Positions 1 through 6,591 of a stretch of DNA of 33,253 nucleotides are shown piece after piece. Both the position numbers and the translations under genes were made by a program. Positions within the stretch are counted from its first letter, which is position 1, and every line of letters begins with the position of its first letter. Under the pieces are notes generated by a model, which worked only from the letters and a program-made list of their open reading frames with translations, had not been told where the DNA came from and made no database searches. The DNA lies in contig JABDKX010000104.1 of NCBI GenBank assembly GCA_013001975.1, forward strand, positions 1 to 33,253, given 5' to 3'. This DNA comes from Saprospiraceae bacterium (GTDB taxonomy: Bacteria; Bacteroidota; Bacteroidia; Chitinophagales; Saprospiraceae).

Positions 1-885
1 TGTTTACCGAATCACGTAGGTTACTCTAGTGAATTCCAACTATGTGTAAACATGGGAGGTGCGCTTGGTGATACTTCATGGGTTGATGCATCTGATCCTC
101 CAATGATTAGTTACCACGTGCCTACAGATCCATTTGCTCCTTATGAAGAAGATATATTGATTGTACCGACTACTGGTGAATTAGTAGTGGAAGTTCAAGG
201 TTCTTATTTAGCACAACAAAAAGCTAATGCGCTGGGATTAAATGCTTCTTTTTCTGGTCAAAACTTCACAGATGTATATTCTGTAGCTGCAGATTCAAGA
301 AATGATGGCTTAGAAGGATTATTCCCTATGCCAAGACCAAATTGGGATTTATCGGATGATGGTGTGGATAACCCTGTCGCTGTAGAAGCTTCTCCTTGGG
401 AATTTTGGGATGAAACTTTTTGGTCTACGCCACCTTTTGGTCAAGCAACTTTAACCGATCCAGGAGGTCCATGTGAAGGTATTCCAATTGAATTTTGCAA
501 CTGGAATATTATTCAGAAAATGTCTAATCCAGATATGTCATTCGCTAAAGCAACTGCATACCAAGATTCAATCTTAGGATATTTCGCGCCAAGAGCTTAT
601 TTGGCATTAGATCTTGCTAATCTTTCTGATACAGAAGATATTCTTGATCAAAATTTTGTTGAAATATCTCCAAATCCTTCTGCATCAACAATGTTTATCA
701 AGTCTTTCGATAAAGTGATCAAAGCTGTTGAAGTAATCGATATGCAAGGAAGAGTGGTTAAGGCAGATAGAAATATCAACAACAATTTCCATTCTTTAAA
801 CAAAGAAGATATCGGACAAGGAATGTTTGTTGTAAATGTCAGGTTTGATGAAGGCATTGTTACTAAGAAAGTTGTATTCAATTAA
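1..885 (+). CDS. Secreted alpha/beta-hydrolase-like protein with T9SS type A sorting domain (5' end outside window)
   Basis: The reading frame is open back to base 1, so the true start lies upstream and the ATG at 52 is internal. The N-terminal visible part (GGALGDTSW, then PPMISYHVPTDPFAPYE) resembles the acid-residue region of carboxylesterase-like alpha/beta hydrolases, where a GALGD.SW stretch is followed by a strand and a D.-..PY turn. This assignment is inferred because the nucleophile elbow is not in the window. The last ~75 residues (EISPNPS, then VIDMQGRVV, ending VTKKVVFN) form a typical Por secretion-system C-terminal sorting domain, so the product should cross the outer membrane by T9SS and be cleaved or anchored to the surface. 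It is followed directly by a terminator hairpin. Confidence 0.8.
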   Translation, partial: CLPNHVGYSSEFQLCVNMGGALGDTSWVDASDPPMISYHVPTDPFAPYEEDILIVPTTGELVVEVQGSYLAQQKANALGLNASFSGQNFTDVYSVAADSRNDGLEGLFPMPRPNWDLSDDGVDNPVAVEASPWEFWDETFWSTPPFGQATLTDPGGPCEGIPIEFCNWNIIQKMSNPDMSFAKATAYQDSILGYFAPRAYLALDLANLSDTEDILDQNFVEISPNPSASTMFIKSFDKVIKAVEVIDMQGRVVKADRNINNNFHSLNKEDIGQGMFVVNVRFDEGIVTKKVVFN

Positions 886-908
886 TTGAAATAACAATAT
901 AATAAAGA

Positions 909-938
909 GAAAGGCTGCTAATTTTAGTGGCCTTTTTT
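909..938 (+). terminator. Rho-independent terminator after the T9SS cargo gene
   Basis: A stem AAAGGCTGCTAA / TTAGTGGCCTTT (two G-U wobbles inside) is followed by a run of six T. It lies 23 bases after the stop codon at 885 and before the convergent rdgB end at 952. Confidence 0.75.
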
Positions 939-951
939 ATTTTAAATTTGT

Positions 952-1536
952 TTATAAGCTTGATAAAAACTTAGCCATTTTAATGATGGCATTGTATCGA
1001 TGGCTGATGCCATTTTTAATGGATGAGGGAAGTTCTGCAAATGATTTATCGTATCCATCTGGTATAAATATAGGATCATATCCAAATCCACCATTACCAG
1101 TAAGTTCAGTTCCAATTTCACCCCAAACTTCTCCTTCAAAGAAATACTTTTCGCCATTATAAATGAGAGCAGCAACCGTTCTAAATCTTGCTCTTCGATC
1201 TGCTTTGCCCTCCATCTCACTTAAAAGTTTCTCGATGTTATCATGATTGCTTTTATTAGGTCCTGCATAGCGCGCTGTCTTAACGCCAGGTTCCATATTT
1301 AAAGCGCAGACTTCAAGTCCTGTGTCTTCAGAAAAAACATTTTTGGCATTAAAATCCCAAATAGCCTGTGCTTTAATTAACGCATTGCCTTTTAAAGTAT
1401 CTGCAGTTTCTGGAATGTCTTTGTCGAACCCTATATCTTTTAAAGATTTAATATCAAATCTTGGAAGATTGATAAAAGAAATAACTTCTTCCAATTTGTG
1501 CGGATTTCCTGTTGCAAAAATGAGCTCTTCTTTCAT
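952..1536 (-). CDS. rdgB: RdgB/HAM1 non-canonical purine NTP pyrophosphatase (XTP/dITP diphosphatase)
   Basis: 194 residues, the normal length for the family. It hydrolyses dITP, ITP and XTP to the monophosphates and so keeps deaminated purines out of DNA and RNA; cytoplasmic. Family motifs are all visible: FATGNPHKLEEV at the N-terminus for triphosphate binding, SEDTGLEV with the metal/catalytic aspartate, PGVKTARYAG, FEGEVWGEI, GFGYDPIF and the C-terminal SHRYNAI. It starts with ATG six bases after the stop of the upstream small gene, so the two are very likely co-transcribed. A neighbour involved in replication would fit its nucleotide-pool role. Confidence 0.95.
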   Translation of the reverse strand: MKEELIFATGNPHKLEEVISFINLPRFDIKSLKDIGFDKDIPETADTLKGNALIKAQAIWDFNAKNVFSEDTGLEVCALNMEPGVKTARYAGPNKSNHDNIEKLLSEMEGKADRRARFRTVAALIYNGEKYFFEGEVWGEIGTELTGNGGFGYDPIFIPDGYDKSFAELPSSIKNGISHRYNAIIKMAKFLSSL

Positions 1537-1542
1537 TGAATG

Positions 1543-1968
1543 TTATTTAAATTCAACTTGCAAAGCTCCCCATAATGCTTTTTTATTTTTATTGTTTGAG
1601 GCAATATCTGAAAGAGAATAACTGAGTAAAAGTGAAAAGTTTTCCGTCTTATAAAAATGATTAGGTTTAAATGATGCATTAAATCCAATATCTTTTGGCA
1701 TCAGACCAAAGCAAAGGACATGGTCAACGTGATGAGGTGTTACTTTTGAGAGGTTAATACCTTGATCATCTGTGAGTTTTTCTAAGAAAGCTGTTTCTCC
1801 AATTTTGAAATCAATAGCGGCTAAAATTTTGGTAATCAAATCGATATTATTGTCTAAATCATCCTTATTACCACACACCAGTAAAGTCGCCTTTTCTGTA
1901 ATTCCCTCAAGGAATGCATTTGATTCCGGAATATCGTAAATATCGAAATTATAAAACTGCTCTCTCAA
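1543..1968 (-). CDS. Small protein resembling DNA polymerase III psi subunit (HolD-like), tentative
   Basis: 141 residues, no signal peptide or membrane segment. By eye the pattern matches E. coli HolD: a hydrophobic strand ATLLVCGN near residues 27-34, a second strand VLCFGLMPKDIGF at 84-96, a hydrophobic strand FSLLLSYSLSDIASN, then NKKALWGALQ near 128-137, which parallels the HolD segment asPALTDLraNptaRaALWqq. Psi bridges the clamp loader and, through chi, SSB. Bacteroidota are not generally annotated with psi, so this is a hypothesis from pattern similarity only. It is the first gene of a two-gene unit with rdgB, which gives weak support to a DNA-metabolism role. The alternative is an uncharacterised conserved protein. 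Confidence 0.45.
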   Translation of the reverse strand: MREQFYNFDIYDIPESNAFLEGITEKATLLVCGNKDDLDNNIDLITKILAAIDFKIGETAFLEKLTDDQGINLSKVTPHHVDHVLCFGLMPKDIGFNASFKPNHFYKTENFSLLLSYSLSDIASNNKNKKALWGALQVEFK

Positions 1969-2058
1969 AATAAAATTTTGCTTTTAGTTAGTAAATCAAA
2001 ATTTACTTTAATTTTTATCGTTATATTCTTCTGTTCAGAAAATTAAAATAAAAATAAG

Positions 2059-2066
2059 TAAATTTG
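2059..2066 (+). promoter_or_regulatory. Bacteroidota -7 promoter element upstream of ilvE
   Basis: TAAATTTG matches the phylum consensus TAnnTTTG. It lies 93 bases before the ilvE start, in the divergent intergenic region shared with the psi-like gene. No good -33 TTG was found at normal spacing. Confidence 0.5.
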
Positions 2067-2151
2067 TGCAGTCGGAGATTATAAATAATAGGATAAGCGA
2101 CTTGGTTTTTGATATAATTCCGAAAATTTTTCACCTAAATCAAATAGCCCT

Positions 2152-3213
2152 ATGATTGATACCAGCCTTAAAATCATTAAAAATACTAATTCAAAACTTC
2201 ACGAATTAGATTTCGATAATATTCCATTCGGACGTGCTTTTTCTGATCATATGTATGTAGCTGATTATAAAGATGGCGCTTGGGGAGATATGCGCATTGA
2301 ACCATTTGGCAACTTTTCAGTACATCCTGCTAATATTGCTTGGCACTATGGTCAATCAATATTCGAAGGTATGAAAGCAACAAAAGCTATCGATGGCACA
2401 CCTATGCTTTTCAGACCTGAAATGCATGCTAAAAGAATAAATACATCTGCAAGAAGAATGTGTATGCCGGAATTTCCAGAAGATGCATTCTTAGAGGCTG
2501 TCTATGAATTGGTCAAATTAGAACAAGCTTGGATTCCTAAAAAAGAAGGAAGTGCATTATACTTAAGACCTTACATGGTAGCGATGGATGAATTTATAGG
2601 CGTTCAAGTTGCCAAAACATATAAGTTTGTCATTTTTTGTTGCCCAGTAGGTCCTTATTACAGCAAAGCTGTAAAATTGAAGGCCGATGATAAATTTATC
2701 AGAGCAGCTGAAGGTGGAACAGGTGAAGCTAAAGCTGCTGGTAATTATGCAGGTTCTTTATATCCAGCTCAAATAGCTAAACAAGAAGGATATGATCAAA
2801 TTATGTGGTTGGATGCTGTCAATCACAAAAGAATACAAGAAGTAGGCACAATGAATATATTTTTCGTGATTAACGACACTATCGTAACACCGCCTACATC
2901 AGGAACTATCTTAAAAGGCATTACCAGAGATTCTGCATTAACAATTTTTGAACAAAAAGGATACAATATCGAAGTTCGAGACCTTACGATTGACGAAGTC
3001 ATGAAAGCTGGTCATGATGGATCTTTAAAAGAGGTATTCGGAACAGGTACCGCAGCCGTCGTAGCAAATGTTAAGGAAATCGGTTATCAAGGAGACACAA
3101 TTACTTTGAATCCAGAATCTTATACCGTTTCTCCTTTCCTTAAGGATACTATAAATGGCATCAGAAGTACACGTATTGAAGATGTCAATGGTTGGACAGT
3201 AAAAGTTGTATAA
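2152..3213 (+). CDS. ilvE: Branched-chain amino acid aminotransferase (class IV PLP enzyme)
   Basis: 353 residues, the usual length of the larger mammalian-type BCAT subgroup. It interconverts leucine, isoleucine and valine with their 2-oxo acids using glutamate/2-oxoglutarate; cytoplasmic. Visible motifs: YGQSIFEGMKA at residues 66-76, FRPEMHAKRI (substrate and PLP-phosphate region), YLRPYMVA, and EAKAAGNYAGSL where K194 is the expected Schiff-base lysine. The C-terminal EVFGTGTAAVV matches the PLP phosphate-binding loop. It starts at ATG 2152 with no Shine-Dalgarno sequence, as is usual in this phylum. It is a single gene, not next to other ilv or leu genes here. Confidence 0.95.
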   Translation: MIDTSLKIIKNTNSKLHELDFDNIPFGRAFSDHMYVADYKDGAWGDMRIEPFGNFSVHPANIAWHYGQSIFEGMKATKAIDGTPMLFRPEMHAKRINTSARRMCMPEFPEDAFLEAVYELVKLEQAWIPKKEGSALYLRPYMVAMDEFIGVQVAKTYKFVIFCCPVGPYYSKAVKLKADDKFIRAAEGGTGEAKAAGNYAGSLYPAQIAKQEGYDQIMWLDAVNHKRIQEVGTMNIFFVINDTIVTPPTSGTILKGITRDSALTIFEQKGYNIEVRDLTIDEVMKAGHDGSLKEVFGTGTAAVVANVKEIGYQGDTITLNPESYTVSPFLKDTINGIRSTRIEDVNGWTVKVV

Positions 3214-3295
3214 GCTAATTTTCAGGAAACCGCGTTCAAATAATAACCATTAATAAATATTTTGTTAATCGCATGTTAAACCAAGTAAATAGGGG

Positions 3296-3323
3296 TATAC
3301 CAGCCTTTCTTGGTAGCTTTTTT
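3296..3323 (+). terminator. Possible terminator after ilvE
   Basis: A short stem ATACCA / TTGGTA with a seven- to eight-base loop is followed by GC and a run of six T. An outer ACCAAG/CTTGGT alternative pairing also exists. It overlaps the start of the promoter region of the next gene. Confidence 0.35.
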
Positions 3324-3327
3324 CAAA

Positions 3328-3335
3328 TATATTTG
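3328..3335 (+). promoter_or_regulatory. Bacteroidota -7 promoter element for the DUF1573 lipoprotein
   Basis: TATATTTG fits TAnnTTTG exactly. A TTG at 3310-3312 is a possible -33 element, at slightly short spacing. It lies 33 bases before the chosen ATG at 3369, and within the N-terminal extension of the longer open frame, which argues for the downstream start. Confidence 0.55.
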
Positions 3336-3368
3336 TACCATATTGTTAAAATAATTAAAATACATAAA

Positions 3369-3911
3369 ATGAAAAGATTAGGATTTTTATTCGCTTTAAG
3401 TTTGATGGTAATGGCATCTTGTAAGAACGATGCTTCAACAACAGATACAGCAGAAGCTGCAACACCATCTGTACCAACAACAACAGCTGTGAACACACCA
3501 ACACCAGCTACACCACCAGTTAATATTAATGAGCCAGCAGTTCCTGCAGGTCCTATAACAACAATTGAGTTCAAAGAAACTGAGCACGATTTCGGTATGG
3601 TAATGGAAGGTGAAAAAGTAGTTCACGAATACGCATTTACAAACACAGGAGAAGAGCCATTGATCATCAGCAACGCTAAAGGATCTTGTGGATGTACTGT
3701 TCCTGATTGGCCAAGAGAGCCTATCGCACCAGGCGCATCAAGCGTAATCAAAGTACAATTTGATTCTAAAAACAAAGGTAAAGTTGGCGGTGGACTTCAG
3801 TCTAAGAGAGTAACTATTACAGCTAATACTGATCCAGTAAATACTTACTTAACTATCAAAGGTAAAGTTGATAAAGAAGCAACTGCAGAAACGCCTGCGA
3901 ATCCTTCTTAA
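3369..3911 (+). CDS. DUF1573 domain lipoprotein
   Basis: 180 residues from the ATG at 3369. The open frame extends 32 codons further upstream, but that extension crosses a promoter element and the ATG at 3369 gives a clean lipoprotein signal MKRLGFLFALSLMVMASC with lipobox MASC. Next is a Thr/Pro/Ala-rich linker of about 50 residues, then a DUF1573 Ig-like domain: TTIEFKETEHDFGMVMEGE, FTNTGEEPLIISNAKGSCGC, PIAPGASSVIKVQFDS. The conserved CGCT turn is present. The role of DUF1573 proteins is not established; they are abundant lipoproteins or periplasmic proteins in Bacteroidota. It ends 21 bases before a strong shared terminator. Confidence 0.88.
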   Translation: MKRLGFLFALSLMVMASCKNDASTTDTAEAATPSVPTTTAVNTPTPATPPVNINEPAVPAGPITTIEFKETEHDFGMVMEGEKVVHEYAFTNTGEEPLIISNAKGSCGCTVPDWPREPIAPGASSVIKVQFDSKNKGKVGGGLQSKRVTITANTDPVNTYLTIKGKVDKEATAETPANPS

Positions 3912-3931
3912 GTAATACTTAAATATAAATT

Positions 3932-3969
3932 AAAAAGGCTGTCAAAATATTTGACAGCCTTTTTCTTTT
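3932..3969. terminator. Strong bidirectional terminator between convergent genes
   Basis: A perfect 15-bp stem, AAAAAGGCTGTCAAA / TTTGACAGCCTTTTT, has a three-base loop. A-rich and T-rich flanks on both sides let it serve the DUF1573 gene on the plus strand and the PolX-like gene on the minus strand. Confidence 0.9.
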
Positions 3970-5612
3970 TAATTTCTTTTTTGATGTTGCTCCATCATCC
4001 AATCTTCAAAGGCATCGATATCAAATGCATTAAGACAATTAGAAGCGGGGAGTGCTCCCTTCCGAGCAGCGCAAACGCCATAATAGGTATCTTCAATTCC
4101 TTTGATGCTGTGTGCATCTGGATTTATTGAAAACAAGACATCCTTTTCTAAACCATATTGAATCCAACGCCAATCCATATCCAATCTCAATGGATTCGCA
4201 TTGATCTCAATGGCAACAAAATTATCGGCACAAGCATCGATCACTTTTTTGTAATCTATTGGATAGGCCTTCCTACTTAATAACAGCCTGCCTGTAGGGT
4301 GTCCTAATATAGATGTATATGGATTTTCAATAGCTTTGATTAATCGTGTAGTCGCTTTATCAATGTCCATTTTTAAATTAGAATGGATGCTGGCTACAAT
4401 CACATCCAGATCACCAAGTACTTCATCAGCATAATCTAAATCACCGTTGGAAAGAATGTCAGATTCTATTCCTGAAAACAACCTAATGTCTTCAAATTTT
4501 TGATCGACATCTCGAATTTCATCCAATTGTTGGTATATTCTTTCTACCGATAATCCGTTAGCATAAAATGCAGATTTAGAATGATCGGTTAAAACAAAAT
4601 ATTCATAATTTTTTTGATCTGCTGCAGCCAGCATTTCTTCGATGGTATTAACGCCATCAGAATATGTGCTGTGATTATGAATGCATCCTCTGATGTCTTC
4701 ATTGGTAATTATTGAAGAAGAGCCAGAATAATTATTGATAAAATCAACATTTTCATTTTCACGAAATTCAGGAATATAAAATGGATATTCATTCTGTTCA
4801 AATACAGCTTCCTCTGAATCATACTTTTTTTCAGGGATTGATAATTGTTCCCCAAAAATTGTATCCGTGGAATTTTTGACCAAGTCAAAATAGAATTTAT
4901 CTGCATCTGTGCTGACAAAATTGAGCAAACAATTATTAATCAAATAATTTTCATCCTTGATAATCAATTGATGGTCTTGACAAAAACTTGCAATCTCATC
5001 TTCAGTCAAAGTACTGAGAATGGTTATCGACGATACGATCGTTCTTTTTTGGTGGACATCACCACTAAGTGAAATTAATGCATTAGGAAATGCCCTTTTC
5101 AAATCCTCAACCAAGGTATTGGCTGTTGATTCAACTTGAGCAAAAAGATGTTTGTCACTTGATTCTAAAAAATATTCTAATTGCTCCTTGACACTTGCTT
5201 GCGTTTTAGTACCAAATCCTTTAAGATCGACCAACCTATTTTCGTTAATCGCATACAGAAGACCACCAATGGTTTCAATTTCCAATTCTTCCCAAATAAG
5301 TTTTATCTTTTTAGGACCGAAACCCTTGATATTAAGCATCTCAACGATACCTTCTGGCGTAATATCTAAATAGTTGTTTAAATCCTGTAATTCTCCGGTT
5401 GAGATTAACTCAATAATTTTAGCAGATATGGCTTTTCCTACACCTGGCAAACCATTTATTTCATCCTCGCTTAACGATGCAATTTCTTGAGGTATTTTCC
5501 TCAAATTTAGATATGCATTTGAATAGGATCTTATTTTAAATGCATTTTCCCCATGAAGTTCCATAAGTTTGGCCAGCAAATTAAATTGTTTAGCAATTTC
5601 TTTATTTGTCAT
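3969..5612 (-). CDS. PolX-type protein: HhH domains, degenerate polymerase palm, intact PHP phosphoesterase
   Basis: 547 residues, a little shorter than the ~570 of bacterial PolX. Order: N-terminal HhH_8-like helices (residues 1-70, with LPGVGKAISAKI), HhH repeats (IKGFGPKKI, LKGFGTKTQ, to ~135), a Pol-beta-like palm (about 155-290), then a PHP domain from 308. The PHP metal ligands look complete: HNHSTYSDG, LTDHS, GIESDI, SIHSN, LGHPTGR, EINANP, NPDAHS. The palm lacks its catalytic residues: where the family has a GS.RRG.....DID stretch, this has SGDVHQKRTIVSSIT (183-197), and the third aspartate (VDLR) position reads LNFV. It should therefore be a DNA-binding PHP nuclease/phosphoesterase without polymerase activity. 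It is a single gene ending at a shared terminator. Confidence 0.88.
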   Translation of the reverse strand: MTNKEIAKQFNLLAKLMELHGENAFKIRSYSNAYLNLRKIPQEIASLSEDEINGLPGVGKAISAKIIELISTGELQDLNNYLDITPEGIVEMLNIKGFGPKKIKLIWEELEIETIGGLLYAINENRLVDLKGFGTKTQASVKEQLEYFLESSDKHLFAQVESTANTLVEDLKRAFPNALISLSGDVHQKRTIVSSITILSTLTEDEIASFCQDHQLIIKDENYLINNCLLNFVSTDADKFYFDLVKNSTDTIFGEQLSIPEKKYDSEEAVFEQNEYPFYIPEFRENENVDFINNYSGSSSIITNEDIRGCIHNHSTYSDGVNTIEEMLAAADQKNYEYFVLTDHSKSAFYANGLSVERIYQQLDEIRDVDQKFEDIRLFSGIESDILSNGDLDYADEVLGDLDVIVASIHSNLKMDIDKATTRLIKAIENPYTSILGHPTGRLLLSRKAYPIDYKKVIDACADNFVAIEINANPLRLDMDWRWIQYGLEKDVLFSINPDAHSIKGIEDTYYGVCAARKGALPASNCLNAFDIDAFEDWMMEQHQKRN

Positions 5613-5755
5613 AGAAGCAATAATTCTTTATAATTACTTAGATTAAGTTTGTGAGTGTTTTCTTTGTGGTTTTTTGATTATCTGCTATTTTCGTCGTTTA
5701 TACAAAAGTGGTTAGAAAATTAAAACCAACTTAATAATTATACAAATAAGAGAAA

Positions 5756-5764
5756 TAATTTTTG
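5756..5764 (+). promoter_or_regulatory. Possible -7 promoter element for the MORN-like lipoprotein
   Basis: TAATTTTTG resembles TAnnTTTG with one extra T in the spacer. It lies 27 bases before the chosen ATG. Confidence 0.35.
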
Positions 5765-5791
5765 TGTTTTTAAATCTAAATAATGATAAAT

Positions 5792-6379
5792 ATGAAATCT
5801 GCAATTTTATTTTCAATGATTGTGTGCTTGATGGCATGTCAAGGACAGGTGAACAGCGGTGCAACTGCCGACTTGAAAGGTTATACAACTAGTATTGATA
5901 ACGGTTCTACTGTTACGAGAGCAACGAAAGTTAATGCAGCTGGTGACTTGATTGAACAAGGATTTGTGAGTGGTGGAAAAAGAAATGGTGTTTGGTTAAC
6001 TTACTATGAAGGTGATAATGCTGGAAAAATTAAAACATTAGCTTCTTATTCCGACGGACTCTTATCTGGTCCTTATTTAGAATTCTCGAATCGAGGGCAA
6101 ATTGAAACAGAAGTTAATTATGCCAATAATAATTATCATGGCAAATTTGCTAAGTATAAATTTGGTAGAGTCGTATCTGAATCTAATTATAATAATAACA
6201 TGTTGGATGGACTTTTGAAGGAATATGATGATCGTGGCAAATTACACAAAGAGATTACCTATAAAAACGGTAAACAAGATGGTATTATGAGATATTTCAA
6301 CGAAGAAGGAGAAGTGACTTTGGAGTATGTGTATAAAGACGGAAAAAAAGTCAGCGGCGGTATAGTAAATGACAAATAA
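5792..6379 (+). CDS. MORN-like repeat lipoprotein (YwqK-like)
   Basis: 195 residues from the ATG at 5792. An ATG at 5783 adds three residues; the downstream start gives a tighter lipoprotein signal MKSAILFSMIVCLMAC. From residue ~50 there are about five MORN-type repeats of 21-24 residues: GKRNGVWLTYYEGD, DGLLSGPYLEFSNRGQ, NNNYHGKFAKYKFGR, NNMLDGLLKEYDDRGK, NGKQDGIMRYFNEEGE. Such repeats form an open beta-meander. Proteins of this type are often labelled YwqK-family antitoxin, but no toxin partner is visible here, so that label should not be taken literally. It is probably attached to the inner leaflet of the outer membrane. It is monocistronic, with a strong terminator. Confidence 0.8.
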   Translation: MKSAILFSMIVCLMACQGQVNSGATADLKGYTTSIDNGSTVTRATKVNAAGDLIEQGFVSGGKRNGVWLTYYEGDNAGKIKTLASYSDGLLSGPYLEFSNRGQIETEVNYANNNYHGKFAKYKFGRVVSESNYNNNMLDGLLKEYDDRGKLHKEITYKNGKQDGIMRYFNEEGEVTLEYVYKDGKKVSGGIVNDK

Positions 6380-6402
6380 TTAATCTGTAAAATCCAATTT
6401 TC

Positions 6403-6442
6403 AATAAGGCTTATTCGTTCTTAGAGTAAGCCTTATTTTTTT
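6403..6442 (+). terminator. Strong terminator after the MORN-like gene
   Basis: The stem AATAAGGCTTATTC / GAGTAAGCCTTATT (one G-U pair) has a seven-base loop and is followed by seven T. Confidence 0.88.
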
Positions 6443-6487
6443 GCATAAATCACAGTCAGTCATTTACACATTAAAAAAAAATATATG

Positions 6488-6495
6488 TATATTTG
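6488..6495 (+). promoter_or_regulatory. Bacteroidota -7 promoter element for the pseudo-helicase/nuclease pair
   Basis: TATATTTG matches TAnnTTTG. It lies 96 bases before the ATG at 6592 and after the upstream terminator, so the two downstream genes probably form their own transcription unit. Confidence 0.5.
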
Positions 6496-6591
6496 CCTAT
6501 TATTAAGCTAAATCTCTCATGTTTGATAGGTTTTGTCACCAATGACGTTTTTATTTATAACCAGATTTAGTCACAATTTAAGAAACTACAT

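Noticed and set aside
5792-6379. YwqK-family antitoxin of a toxin-antitoxin pair
   Set aside because: The MORN-like repeats fit the family label, but the protein is a lipoprotein and no small toxin gene lies next to it.
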